Assembly (NCBI RefSeq): GCF_026151205.1
Contig: NC_087077.1
Location: 14,792,983 to 14,856,982 of the forward strand
Length of the DNA stretch: 64,000 nucleotides
Direction of reading: 5' to 3'
From: Bolinopsis microptera
Taxonomy: Eukaryota; Ctenophora; Tentaculata; Lobata; Bolinopsidae
Shown here: positions 1-11,014 of the stretch, in pieces
Position numbering within the stretch: position 1 is the stretch's first letter
How the letters are laid out: each line of letters begins with the position of its first letter
The notes under the pieces: generated by a model
Databases searched by the model: none
Told to the model about the DNA's origin: nothing
What the model saw: only the letters and a program-made list of their open reading frames with translations
Position numbers and translations under genes: made by a program

Positions 1-735
1 GAGAGATATAAGCCTTACTGCAGAGCCTGGATCCAAGATCTGCAATGTAGAAGTGGACATGTTCTGTTTTGTCCTCATTCACAAACAAGTTCCATTCTTC
101 AAGGATCTCCTTAGTCCTTACATATGGGCAGCATTTCTCTAAGAGTTTCCTCATCCTCGTCTGCAAAATCGCCATCGTCGGCGTATTCCCATTCAATAGG
201 CATGAGGGTCTCAGGGTTGAACGGTGGGTTAGGCCGAATGGTCATCACTACGGCACGGAAGTGGTACAGCAAAGTACAGTGTGAAGAATGCACCAGATGC
301 AGCATCACCTTGAAACGAACCCTCGGATGTTTCAAACTCTAAGAAAATGGTGTTGTTGATTTTTATCCTCAATTTGGTGTTGGAGAGCAAGTATCTCGCC
401 AAACGAATGTCATCCTCACAACAACCAGCATCAGCCAAAAGTTCCAGGATAACTGATCTCTTGATGGTATCGAAGGCCGAGCTCATGTCGATTCCAATCT
501 TGTGGAACTCCCATCTCTTCTCTTTCACAACAGAAATCAGAATTCGTTGAGTCCAGACAATGTTGGCACAACTATGACCAGCCTTGTAGGCATTTTGCCA
601 TGGTCCTGTGTACTCTGCAATTTGTCTTTGAATTCTGTGTAGAGTAATCAAGGAGAGCAGTTTCCTAGTTTCATTCAGAAGGCAAAGAGGTCTGAGGCTC
701 TTTAGAGGTCCTTTTGGATTCCCTGGCTTCTGAAT
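1..735 (-). pseudogene. LINE reverse transcriptase fragment, truncated and frameshifted
   Basis: On the minus strand the frame from about 735 down to 229 reads as a non-LTR retrotransposon reverse transcriptase: a palm start resembling 'LRPLCLLNETRKLL', the motif-A 'DMSSAFDTI', and an unusual motif-B region 'GSFQGDAASG' where most LINEs have GxPQG. The catalytic 'YADDGDFADED' motif follows in a second frame at 111-335, and thumb-like sequence ('EEWNLFVNEDKTEH') continues in a third frame to the window edge. There are therefore at least two frameshifts. The 5' side ends abruptly at an AT microsatellite near 735, so the copy looks 5'-truncated. The clade is not certain. The downstream end lies outside the window. 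Confidence 0.75.
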
Positions 736-764
736 ATATAATATATAATAATATATAATATATT
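733..764. repeat. AT-rich microsatellite
   Basis: Run of AATATAT-type units at the 5' truncation point of the LINE fragment. A second run of TATATTG units lies at 1362-1391. Confidence 0.8.
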
Positions 765-1345
765 TCGGGACGAAATTTCCCCGGCAACGGGGACATAGAA
801 GAAAAAACACCGAAAATCGACCTCAAAATGACCCTCTGGTGAAATCAAACCCAGCTCGCAAATGGAGTTGAAACCTCGCCATTTTTAGCAGGGTTGTAGA
901 AAAAGGATAGGAATAGGCTATAGCATTCTTAGAATTTTGATTTAGGCTTTAGATTTTTTATAATTAACGTCGGAAGTGAGGTAAAATAACCGTTAGAATA
1001 ATGTCGTTATTTTAGCAAAGGTTTACTGCGCTGTTGCGTAGCAACGTTAAAATGCACGTGCGCGAGCAAGAACATCTTAACTACGCGCGTTGTTATGCTG
1101 TATGCTACGTCATAATTTCAAAACTAGCTCACATTTACGCTCACGCTATGACTTATATTCATAACTTTGGTTGTGATTGGTATTTTTTGATGCGGTAAAA
1201 AGTATCGTTTTGGGAATCCGAATACTAACAACGCTGTCGCCATTGTTAGATAAATTCCATTATGTCTACAGTATAACAGAGCTATATGATGAAGAGAAAT
1301 TAAAACATAACTGATTTTTAAAATTTCCTCGAACAAAGCTTTCGA
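765..1345. repeat. Dispersed repeat family A, copy 1
   Basis: This stretch matches 5786-6290 in the same order. Shared pieces include the CCCCGGCAAC/GGGAC start, 'GCAAATGGAGTTG', 'TTTTTAGCAGGGTTGT', 'CACATTTACGCTCA' and the end 'TTCCTCGAA..AAAGCTTTCGACTAG'. No coding frame of consequence is visible. It is an old dispersed element of unassigned family. Confidence 0.65.
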
Positions 1346-1795
1346 CTAGCGGGTTTCTAGTAATATATATTGTATATATTGTATATATACAATTGGTTGT
1401 GGGACACACTCAACTAGGGAAGTTGAGAGGCCTCAAATTAAATCTCATTAAAGAGATATCAACAGAGTGTGACTGTGAACCACTGCCTGAATAACCTGTG
1501 ATTAGAGTTTACCAGGCTCTATGAGTGTGATTCAAATATAAAAGGCGGGTGTGGTGCGGAGTTAATAAGGGTTAATTTCTAAAATGATTTAAATAAAAAC
1601 GGAAAGCGGTTCAAGGCGGGAGTGATGAGGTGTAATAGTCGTGGTACAGGGTGTACAGACCTTATGATCATGGAATGTGGTGCCTAATAATGACTTAATT
1701 ATCCACGAGAAAGAACTGATTATATGCGATTATGTTAAATACTATTGGAGTATTGGATACGTGAGGGCACTCCGGGTTACACTATGTTACTTTGA
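1346..1795. other. Intergenic, no gene seen
   Basis: AT-rich sequence with a TATA-rich microsatellite at its left end. The 18-mer 'GGTTGTGGGACACACTCA' at about 1393 recurs at about 32537, which marks another dispersed repeat. No open frame or RNA gene could be supported. Confidence 0.5.
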
Positions 1796-2488
1796 TAAAT
1801 GGATTCCACATACTTTCATAATCTAATATTCAAGCGATGGCAACTTGATTCTTAATTCCTGAATAATTTTTTCTGGAGCGGGAAACACATACCTACGCTG
1901 TGACAAGGCATATTTCCATTGAATAACCACGATATCTAAAGCCATACAGTCGAAGGCAGGCAAAACATAATAAATTATCAAAGCATGAATTGAGGGGAAT
2001 AATGGGTATAAATCTCCGAATTTTTTCAGATCAGAATCAGTAAAGGTCGACGGTAGTTAGCTACCTTGTCAAATTCAGCTCCATGCTAGCTTGTATTTTG
2101 TAAAACGATGACATTTAACTATTTATTTCCGACGTTAGTTTAAGTTGAGATTAGTAGAGATCATATCATGCTATGCAATATGTATATACCTTAGCGGACT
2201 TTATTTTAACGGACAATTCTACTTGGACACTGGATACTGGAGGCCTTTGTGTTCATAATATATTTAATGAGTCATAGACTGCAGCGAGAATAAAATTGTT
2301 CGTGGATCGCGTTTTCCCCACCCTTTCAAAGAATTATTGCAATAAATATTATCATAACAGTTTATACTCCATCAGTCTAATTAAACTGAATAATAAAAGG
2401 GTAGGGTAAAGACTAAAGATAAAAACAAAAAAGCCCCAATGATTGAATAAATTTACTGATAAGTAAGTTAAGAGGCACCGCTGCAATT

Positions 2489-2640
2489 GCAACACTCCCA
2501 ATAAATCGCTCGCCCAAATTTTGAAAATTGATAGACCCTGACAGTATGAAAGTAACTTCAATCGATGTATTTTTGGACGATGATTCCAAATCACCCCCAT
2601 GACGTAAGGTAAAAATGCTTCCCTGAGGAGTTTTGAGCAA
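2489..2640. repeat. Dispersed repeat family B, copy 1
   Basis: About 150 bp running from 'CACTCCCAATAAATCGCTCGCC' to 'TGACGTAAGGTAAAAATGC'. Other copies lie at 9897-10050, 5450-5600 and 13078-13350. The minus-strand frame across it stays open in two copies, but this follows from the copies being related by the block duplication and is not good evidence for a protein. Confidence 0.65.
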
Positions 2641-3502
2641 AATAATAGAAGCTTTAGTACATGATGGTGTAAATGTAATTAATGCATTTCTAAGATATTA
2701 TATAACGGACATTTAAGCTGCAAATTCGATCAAAATTCGAGGTGGCATCTTATCTGAGATTGTTCTGTGTACCCGAACTAAGATTCTCTGGTTTTATCTA
2801 ATATTCTGATTGTGAGAAATACTCTGAGTAACAGATTCTTCTTGCATTTAAGATTAATTTGTTAGAATTCTACACTTTTTGTATTTAATTCGTTCAGCCG
2901 ATTTCACCACTAGCTATACTTATTATAGTCAGAGCACTAGGTTTGTCTAGTTAATGATTCGATTTGTCAATAAAACTCCTCAGCTCACTTGCATTAATTT
3001 TATCGTCCATTAGACATTCGCAAGTCCTTGGATGATGATTAACCACTCTACAGTCGACTGTCAGGTGCAGATGACTTTTCTAACACGTCCTCTAGGTGGA
3101 TCTGAATGACTATTCGAAACCTTACCCTTCTAATCTGATTTCAACCCTAACTTAACCCTAACCCAATCCCTAACTGAAGCATATGCTGAAACCCTAATCC
3201 TAAGGAGAAATTATACCAACTTCCTTATATGCCTATATGGTCATATCACGTGATCGCCCATATCTTGCTAGGGGATCAGGAGCATTTTAAACCTATGCCA
3301 TCTGAGGTGATTCGGAATCAGCGTTCGAAAATACATCGAACCAGGTAGATTTCAACTGTCAAAGGCCCATTTTAGAAAAATCTCAAAGATCTACTGTAGA
3401 GTGATTTAGCACGCTCGAATATTCTGAGTGTGAGATAGCAACGTTATTTAATTGTTGTTAACTTTGAAAAACCATGTAACATTGTTCCTAACACGTGACA
3501 AT

Positions 3503-4954
3503 ATGGTTATATTAATATTAAACGAACTTAGTATGAACTTGAAGAACTGCTGCGATGAGAGAACTAAAAACCTTGTTGTGGCCTCGTTCTGTATGAGTCT
3601 GTGTATGTTTGCTGGTGCGCCAGCCGGGACAGTTCAAAATATAGCCCTTGCTGAGAGCACGGACATCGACCTCTCAGTCGGATATCATTCTGAGGTGGTG
3701 AAAACGGTAGCAGGTATCGTCGCAGCAATCATTTTTCATCCAGTACACAATCTGATTGGGATCAAGGTCACTGCACTGCTGTCCACTGTTCTGGTGACTG
3801 GCAACTACTGGGTGATGGTATGGATTGTGAATAAGTATATGCTATACTTTGGAGCTGCTCTATGTGGAATGGGCTGGGGAGCGTTGTGGGTCTTGTGGCC
3901 CATGGTTGTGGTTGAAAATTCAGCAGAAAAGAAATCACAGAAGAATATGGGTTACTGGTTTATGTCAATGTCTATCGGAACGTTGATGGGGGGATTGGCA
4001 AACTACTTTTACTTCGAAGGAGTGACAAAGATATCCTCAAAAAACAGGGTCATGCTCTACACAACCTGTGCAGGAGTTACCATGTTAACTAGTCTTGTAG
4101 CTGCTTTTGGGATCACTGACATAAAGAAAAGCCCAAAACGACATCAACCACTAACAGATGAAGATATCGAAACCGTTCCTCAGGATGATTTGGACGAAGT
4201 TACATACTCCACCAAGGGAGGGGAAGCAGATGTGAATGTTATGATACCTAGGAAACCATCTGGAGTGAATAAAGTCAAAGATTGGTTCAAAGTCATGACT
4301 AAGAAAGCTGGATTAAAAGAAGGTCTCGATTGGTTCAAAGTTATGGCGAGGATTCCTGCATTTTGGTTTTTGGTCATCCCTCTTATCTACTGGGGATTTA
4401 TTTGGGGATACTTCATAAAGATACTTCCTACAGCTACTGCATCCATTTCCGATAAAAGAAACCTTATTCCTCTCACATCTGTAATAAATGGGGTATGTTC
4501 CCTAGTTGGAACGACCACTTGGAACCTTCTCTCAAAGATCACCAACAACATTTTTTGCATCATGGTTGCTTCAGCGATGCTCTTGTCATCACTTATACTT
4601 TCTATATTGATCTTCCCGAAAGGTGCAGCCTCGGAGATTTTGGCGCTTGGTTCAGCTGAGACCTACATCACACCTGACCCCATTCACGTTGTTGTGATCT
4701 GTGCTTTGATTGGGCTGGCTGACAGTGGAGTGAGCATCATTTACTTTTCAACAGCTGGACGGATTTACGGAGACGAGCCAGCTCTAGGGTATGCTACTAA
4801 CGCCATTGGCTACTATGTATTTTACATCTGTTCCATGTTTTCTCCTTCCCTATTCGATCTCCACACCTACTGCTACTGTATGATCGCATCAGTTGTTGCA
4901 ATGTGCCTTGTATTTCCCTTCGGACTGAGAAAATACCTCGACAATATTGAATAG
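3503..4954 (+). CDS. UNC-93-like major facilitator protein, copy 1
   Basis: Intronless frame of 483 residues with about 11-12 hydrophobic segments. The N-terminal pattern fits the UNC-93/UNC93A branch of the major facilitator superfamily: 'DERTKNLVVASF', a Q-N pair in 'GTVQNIALAES', 'GIKVTALLSTVLVTGNYW', then 'CGMGWGALWVLWP'. A soluble loop at about residues 220-295 is acidic, then basic, and contains the word DWFKVM twice. Family members regulate channels or traffic receptors rather than being proven transporters, so the substrate is unknown. The frame is open from 3452, but the ATG at 3503 aligns with the start of copy 2 at 11015 and was chosen. A GAT-loop hairpin element begins two bases after the stop codon. 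The intact frame suggests function. Confidence 0.8.
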   Translation: MVILILNELSMNLKNCCDERTKNLVVASFCMSLCMFAGAPAGTVQNIALAESTDIDLSVGYHSEVVKTVAGIVAAIIFHPVHNLIGIKVTALLSTVLVTGNYWVMVWIVNKYMLYFGAALCGMGWGALWVLWPMVVVENSAEKKSQKNMGYWFMSMSIGTLMGGLANYFYFEGVTKISSKNRVMLYTTCAGVTMLTSLVAAFGITDIKKSPKRHQPLTDEDIETVPQDDLDEVTYSTKGGEADVNVMIPRKPSGVNKVKDWFKVMTKKAGLKEGLDWFKVMARIPAFWFLVIPLIYWGFIWGYFIKILPTATASISDKRNLIPLTSVINGVCSLVGTTTWNLLSKITNNIFCIMVASAMLLSSLILSILIFPKGAASEILALGSAETYITPDPIHVVVICALIGLADSGVSIIYFSTAGRIYGDEPALGYATNAIGYYVFYICSMFSPSLFDLHTYCYCMIASVVAMCLVFPFGLRKYLDNIE

Positions 4955-4956
4955 GT

Positions 4957-5065
4957 TTGATTGACGATGTCAATCCTTCGCACTCGCAGCTCGGCGCGGC
5001 CCATAGTACTGCCTGGCTCGGTTATGGAGCCAGACGGCGGTTGCACCATTGCAAACTGCAAGCGC
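4957..5065. repeat. GAT-loop hairpin short element, copy 1
   Basis: It opens with GATTGAC-GAT-GTCAATC, a 7-bp stem around a GAT loop, followed by GC-rich sequence containing 'CTCGGCGCGGCCCATAGTAC' and 'TGCCTGGCTCGG'. Copies lie at 8491, 12464, 13140 and 25808. In 8491 the stem varies as GGTTGAC/GTCAACC, which keeps pairing. It sits directly after the stop codon of the transporter, as does the copy at 12464, because the two are in the duplicated block. Confidence 0.6.
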
Positions 5066-5340
5066 AAGGAATATGGTTAGACAATTACTATTAGACTTAG
5101 AGCAAATAATTTAGAGAAAATATGTTTGGCTAGCCATCATTTTTATTAACAATAACGCCTTGTAAATAAAATGCTGGCAACAAATAAGGTACCTCAAAAA
5201 AGCTACTCATGCATTGCTAATGCTATCCCATATTCACTATTTGCTGTTGGGCTTTTTACAAAAAAATAAAACAAATTTTTGTTAGTTATAGGATTCTCTT
5301 TCAAGAGTATTTCATATTCACATTTTGATTTTTAATCTGT

Positions 5341-5785
5341 TCTAAAAGCTAACAAGATTTTATCTCGATTCATGAAGTTTAAACGCTATTTAATTTGGGA
5401 AATTTCTGATGAATGTATTCTTATGAATGTATTCATATCAGTATTGTGCCCCGCTCCCACTAAATAGCTCGCCCAAATTTCAAGAAAATTCTTGTGAAAA
5501 GGCCCTGAGGGTATGAAACTAATCTTAATCGGTGTATTTTTGGACGCTGATTCCGAATCCCCCCCCATCACCCTTGACGTAGGGTAAAAATGCTTCCCTG
5601 GAGATTTATGGGTAAAAAACTGTTTTGGTCACGTGACCGGCTAGTTAAACACGAATTCGGTTGTTTAGGGCTCGGGAAAGGGTTAGGCCGGGTTGTAGTT
5701 AGGGTTATACTTATGGATAGCTTTGGGGTTAGGGTCTGGGTAGGGATTGGGGTTTATCTGTTTATGTATAAAAACCGTTTTGTAA
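5341..5785. other. Intergenic repeat-derived sequence
   Basis: Holds family B copy 3 (about 5450-5600) followed by G-rich degenerate 'GGGTTAGG'-type sequence (5655-5765). The same CACGTGAC/AACACGAATTC-type tail recurs at about 13918-14000. No gene is supported. Confidence 0.5.
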
Positions 5786-6290
5786 AAATCCCCCCCCCCC
5801 CCCCCGGCAACAGGGCCGGGACATTTTTTTTTAAACACTGAAAATTGACCAAAAACCGACCCTGGCCCTTTTATTATTCTTCCTGACCAATTTTAGTTTG
5901 CAAATGGAGTTGGAACCTTGCAACTTTTACTTTTAGCAGGGTTGTGAAAAAGGATAAAAATAAGAGACAGCGTCATGTCTTATTGCTAATTATGATACGC
6001 GTCATGCATGGTGACTCTAGCTTTCACATTTACGCTCATTCTATGACTATTGATAATTTATTTATGATGCAGTAAAAAGTATTGTTTAGGGAATCCATGA
6101 ATACTTACAAAGTTACAACGTTGATGTCTGCATGTCATTGTGAATCACTGAAATAAAATTCATACTTTTTACAGTACAGACCTTAAACTTTCACTTAGAA
6201 CTACTAAATGGTGAAGAGATTAGAAAAATTTAAACATGAATGATTTTTTAATTTCCTCGAAGAAAGCTTTCGACTAGTATAGAGTAGTAT
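5786..6290. repeat. Dispersed repeat family A, copy 2, with poly-C tract
   Basis: Counterpart of 765-1345, with a run of 18 C at about 5789-5806 at its left end. It ends at '..AAAGCTTTCGACTAG' and runs into a segment (6293-6385) that recurs at 13420-13510 ('GGGTGATACTCGTAAAATAT', 'CGAGTCCAACTCGGCGCGCG'). Confidence 0.6.
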
Positions 6291-6607
6291 ATTAACGGGT
6301 GATACTCGTAAAATATCTGTTCCATATATTACCGTCGACGAGTCCAACTCGGCGCGCGTCCTGGTAGGAATTGTAAACCTACAATTACAAAGTAGTAATA
6401 ATACGACCTGGCTCATGCTTCTCATCGCCTGACAGATATTAATAGAGGAGAGTACATTCTCCTAAAAATAGAGCGTAAGTATAATTCTTTAGTTTCAACA
6501 TAAACAAGAAAAAGTGAAGGTGGTCACTATTGATAATGATCATTGTATGTTGCAACAAGGTCCGGATTATGATGATATCGTGTATTGATTACTGCTCATT
6601 TTTTCAG

Positions 6608-7239
6608 ACGATGAAACTGGAAAAGTACAAGACATTCCGTTGTTGGAAAAAGCTTGCTTCAATTATCCTATTTTGTTAGGTTGGTGTTTTAGATTTGAAG
6701 TATGAAAATTTATATGCTCATTTACTGAAAGATTACATAATTCGTTTAGGTTTCATAGTATAGGTTAATTTTGTTCATTGCTGCTTCTTCTTCTTTTTTT
6801 TATGAAATTAGTCAGCAGTGATACTGATAGTGCAAGTGTTTACCACAACAGGTACAACTACTAACCTACTACTCTGATTCAGATAGCTTAGATATCCCGA
6901 CATGGGTCGAGGGTGCAGGCCAAAGAAGCAGCTCCAGAAAACTTAATCGCCTGAGGCTGGCCACAAAGTTGGTAATGGCAGCTGCCCACGAGAAAAAACA
7001 CAAACCTCCAAGTGCCAACAGAAAATCTATCAACCGGTAAGTAATTTCGACTGAATCATAATTTTGGGTAACCGATATGACAAATTACTTTAATCATCAA
7101 TATAGTATGATAAATAACAGAGTCGTTAAATAAATTTAATTTATTCAGGTCAGCATCATCAGGGGAGTCGCCGAATAAAAAAGAGAGACAGCTATCAAAC
7201 GCAACTTCAATAGATAAGGCGAAGAAGAACAAAAGATAA
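6608..7239 (+). CDS. Uncharacterised basic C-terminal protein fragment, three exons
   Basis: Three exons join in a consistent frame: 6608-6679, 6883-7036 and 7149-7239. All have GT donors and AG acceptors with matching phases (1, 2), and a textbook CTACTAAC branch point stands upstream of the second exon. The encoded C-terminal part is about 106 residues: an acidic start ('DDETGKVQDIPLLEK'), then a basic, Ser-rich tail ('RSSSRKLNRLRLATKL', 'KKNKR' at the end). No domain is recognised. The first exon needs an upstream exon ending in phase 1, and I could not identify it, so the 5' end is missing from this model. The basic tail could mean nuclear location; that is only a guess. Confidence 0.5.
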
Positions 7240-7436
7240 AAGTTTATCGGTATACTTCACTGGAAGTGGAACCTCCAATTTGATCAAAATGATCAGAAAT
7301 TCTGACATGTACACTACAGCTGATATGACTACTGTGTATTATGTTGAATGAACAAAAAATCTCTCGATTGATATAAGCCGTATCACTCATTTCCCATTGA
7401 TCTGATCCTTTAAAATTGTTTTAAGTGTCAAGCATA

Positions 7437-7795
7437 TTTGTTCTTGTATTTAAATCTGGGACTCAATACTCACTTGCGAGCGTGTTAATTCGTTCAATAC
7501 TGGTACTTCGAGATTCTTCTACATTCTATAAAGGACCCCCGGCCGTTTAAACCGCTAGTTTTTAGGTTTATAACCTACCAAGACGCGCGCCCATTCCACA
7601 TAGCTAGAGCAGCTAGAGCTCCAAAGTATATCATATACTTATTCACAATCCATACCATCACCCAGTAGTTGCCAGTCGCCAGAACAGTGGATGAGTGGAC
7701 AGCAGTGCAGTAGTTATGAATATGACAGCATTCTACAGAAGTAGTAGTACTAGTAGTACTTATAGTAGTACTATACTAGCGGTCTTTTGCAGAAT
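7437..7795. repeat. Dispersed repeat family C, copy 1
   Basis: Matches 8639-8935 closely, from 'TTGTTCTT.TATTTAAATCTG' through 'AAAGGACCCCCGGCCGTTTA' to the AGTAGTACTAGTAGTAC microsatellite and 'GCGGTCTT.TGCAGAATACTG'. The two copies are direct and about 1.2 kb apart. No coding content. Confidence 0.75.
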
Positions 7796-8490
7796 ACTGT
7801 CATACCTTATCGGACCGTATTTGGACGGACATTACTTGAACGGACATAATTATAAACGGACATTGATATGAACGCTAGAAGGCAATCAAAAGCATCAAAA
7901 ATTCGAATTTTTGTCATCTTTTTTTTAAATTTTTAACAATTTTAGCAAATGATTATTAAATCCATTTACAAACAGTAAGCAATAAAGGCAGTCTTTAATC
8001 AGTAAAAATGTTGAAATACGTTTACATGATCATTATCTAATATCACATATCATCTTCATCAAATGGGGTTTCGTGCAGGGAGATATCCCGGTGTACTCTC
8101 CTTTCACGAGTGTACACGTCATTTTAGACTACTAGTTCTTCTTCTTATGCTTTAATTGGCCTCTTGTTCTAATCTCATTAAACCTCATTACACACAGTTA
8201 GCAAGCTGTTTCCACCTCACTTTCCTTAATTAGGCTTATTTTCCACCTCTTTTGTTTACTCTACAAATTGACATGTTTAGTTGTACCCTATTTGGATGAT
8301 ATTAGTTTAAGATCGTATCATGTGACCGGCATATGTGTCACGTGAATAGTAGTATTTAGAGGCAGTCAGAGAGACTGTCGGGACTCTTTCTTTGGTACGG
8401 ATTTTCTTACTGTATTACTCTTGATACGTTTTAGATCTCCTATTTTAACCACTGGTTTCACCCCATAGACCGCTTACTTTATTTTAGCTT
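7796..8490. other. Intergenic, no gene seen
   Basis: AT-rich sequence between the two family C copies. It starts with GGAC-rich words ('CGGACATT..CGGACATAAT'). No frame, RNA gene or clear repeat boundary could be supported. Confidence 0.4.
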
Positions 8491-8590
8491 GGTTGACGAT
8501 GTCAACCCATCGAGATCGTTGCTCTGCTGATCGATGCGAAGCAAGAATGCTAGTTCGCGCGTCGAAGCGGCGAAGTCCTCCAATATTTTA
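8491..8590. repeat. GAT-loop hairpin short element, copy 2
   Basis: GGTTGAC-GAT-GTCAACC hairpin followed by 'CCATCGAGATCG' and a GC-rich tail ending near 'GGCGAAGTCCTCC'. Stem bases differ from the other copies but still pair. Confidence 0.5.
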
Positions 8591-8638
8591 GCTATCTCGT
8601 TATGATCATACAAGTTACAACAACAAGAGTATTGTATA

Positions 8639-8935
8639 TATTTGTTCTTATATTTAAATCTGGGACTCAATACTCACTTGCGAGCGTGCTAAATCGTTCA
8701 ATACTGCTATACTGGTACTTCGAGATTCTTCTACATTCTATAAAGGACCCCCGGCCGTTTAAACCGCTAGTTTTTAGGTTTATAACCTACCAAGACGCGC
8801 GCCCATTCCACATAGGGCAGCTCCAAAGTATAGCAAATACTTATTCACAATCCATACCATAGAAGTATTAGTACTAGTAGAGTAGTACTAGTAGTACAGC
8901 TACTAGCGGTCTTCTGCAGAATGCTGTCATATTCA
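8639..8935. repeat. Dispersed repeat family C, copy 2
   Basis: Counterpart of 7437-7795; about 60 bp shorter through loss of part of the microsatellite-rich 3' half. Confidence 0.75.
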
Positions 8936-9107
8936 TAACTAACACATTGTAAATGTCCCCACGCCGTAGAGTTCTGTTTTATTAATAACCGTTCCCAAAC
9001 CGTTCCCAATTAAAAATGACATGGACACCGAAAATAAAATTGATCGCTCTACTTTTTCCATTCTTCCATCTAAAGTCCGTGATCATTTATCTGTTATCCA
9101 TTACTTT
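8936..9107. other. Short open frame at the edge of the duplicated block
   Basis: An ATG at 9020 opens a 39-codon frame (MDTENKIDRSTF..) that runs into the duplicated block. The left block lacks the upstream part. It may be the start of a lost repeat-element ORF; the evidence is too thin to call a gene. Confidence 0.25.
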
Positions 9108-11014
9108 GATAAATGGATTCCACATACTTTCATAGTCTAATATTCAAGCGATGGCAACTTGATTCTTAATTCTTGAATGATTTTATCTGGAGCGGGAAAC
9201 ACATACATACGCTGTGTCCTGTGACAAGGCATATTTTCATTGAATTATAACCACGATATCTATAACCATACAGTCGAAGGGAGGCAAATCATATAAATTA
9301 TCAAAGCAATTGAGTGGAATAATGGGCATAAATCTCCGGTTTTAAAAATCAGAATCAGTAAAGGTCGACGGTAGTTAGCTACCTTGTCAAAGTCAGCTCC
9401 ATGCTAGCTTGTAAAACGATAACATTTAACTATTTATTTCCGACGTTAGTTAAAGTTGAGATTAGTAAAGATCATATCATGCTATGCAATATGTATATAC
9501 CTTAGCGGACTTTATTTTAACGGACAATTCTACTCGGACACTGAAGGCCTTTGTGTTCATAATATATTTAAATAAAGACTGCTTGAATAACGTCTGTCCT
9601 CTCAATCAAATCAAAGTCCGTTAAATTTTTTTCGAAACTTCTCGTTTTGGTGACAGCACTACAACATATGATCCATCCACACTCGGCCCATTTTTTATAT
9701 TTGACATCACTAAATGGTAAGCAGGTGACCGTCATAATTGACCATCTGACAATTTGAAAAAGTTTATGTAAATTAGGATTAATGTAGAATATCAATTACC
9801 ATCCTCCTTACCCAGATCAGAGAATCGAGTCATAGACTGATAAGAAAATCGATTAAATTTATTGTTAAGTAACATAAGAGTAGGACTGGCACCACTGCAA
9901 TTGCAACACTCCCACTAAATCGCTCGCCCAAATTTTGAAAATTGATAGACCCTGACAGTATGAAAGTAACGTCAATCGATGTATTTTTGGACGATGATTC
10001 CAAATCACCCCCATGACGTAAGGTGAAAATGCTTCCCTGAGGAGTTTTGAGCAAAATAATAAAAGCTTTAGTACATGATGGTGTAAATGTAATTAATGCA
10101 TTTCTAAGATATTATATAACGGACATTTAAGCTGCAAATTCTTTCAAAATTCGAGGTGGCATCTTATCTGAGATTGTTCTCTGGTTTGATTGCATTTTAT
10201 TATCGAGTTTAATGTACATTCCAAAACACGATTCAATATTCTGATTGTGAGAAATACTCTAAGTAACAGATTCTTCTTGCATTTAAGATTTTGTTAGAAT
10301 TAGTAATTATATATATCTGACGACACCTTTGGTTAGAGATCCATATCTCTGCTTGGAGATGTACAAATTTCTCTCCTTTGTGTAGACTGAACTATTTTTG
10401 GTGCGGGTATCACAGCAAACAAACAACAGCAAAATGAATCTGACCAACCTCATGGGGAAAAGATGGATGATAGGGAGTGTAAATTCTTGAAATTATAACA
10501 CACTATAAAGCTCAATCTTGACTGTTTCCTATGTTTCATCTGTTGGTTGCTGTAAGTGTAAGCCCTGCACGAATAAATAAATAACGATATTGTAGATCTA
10601 CATTTATTTTAATAGCAAAGCAGCTTTTTTGCAAGTCATTACTGGTACTATCAACCGTTATAAGTGCGATACTTGATATCCGTAAGTCTAACAGACACAG
10701 CGTTGGTACGTGATAGATTTCTAAAATATTGTGTTACTGAAATGTCAGCTGCATATTCTTACTATATTTGAGGTGGCAATTTATTTGAGATTGTTCTGTG
10801 CACCCGAACTAAGATTCTCTGGTTTTATCTAATATTCTGATTGTGAGAAATACTCTGAGTAACAGATTCTTCTTGCATATGATTGTAACGTTAGAATTCT
10901 ACATTTTTTGCACTTTTTGTATTTAATTCGTTCAGCCAACTTCACCACCAGCTGGTCAGAGCACTAGGTTTTGTTGCTCACTTTTAAAAACCATGTAACA
11001 TTGTTCCTCACAAT

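Larger units (their letters stand above)
1796..5340. repeat. Segmental duplication, left copy (with UNC-93-like gene 1)
   Basis: The block matches 9108-12900 in order. It begins near 'TTTGATAAATGGATTCCACATAC', and includes the 2489-2640 repeat, the transporter gene and its 3' flank. The two copies differ by indels of tens to hundreds of bases outside the gene; the right copy has extra sequence at about 9590-9830 and 10185-10790, for example. Spacing is about 7.3-7.5 kb. It is an old tandem duplication that has kept both reading frames open. Confidence 0.8.

Noticed and set aside
2413-2640. A protein from the minus-strand frames at 2413-2640 and 9830-10054
   Set aside because: The shared frame is explained by the segmental duplication. 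The other family B copies (5450, 13078) do not keep it open.
3140-3180. Telomere repeats (CCCTAA)n
   Set aside because: Only two or three degenerate units, scattered also at 5655, 13960, 24845 and 25760; typical of interstitial noise, not a chromosome end.
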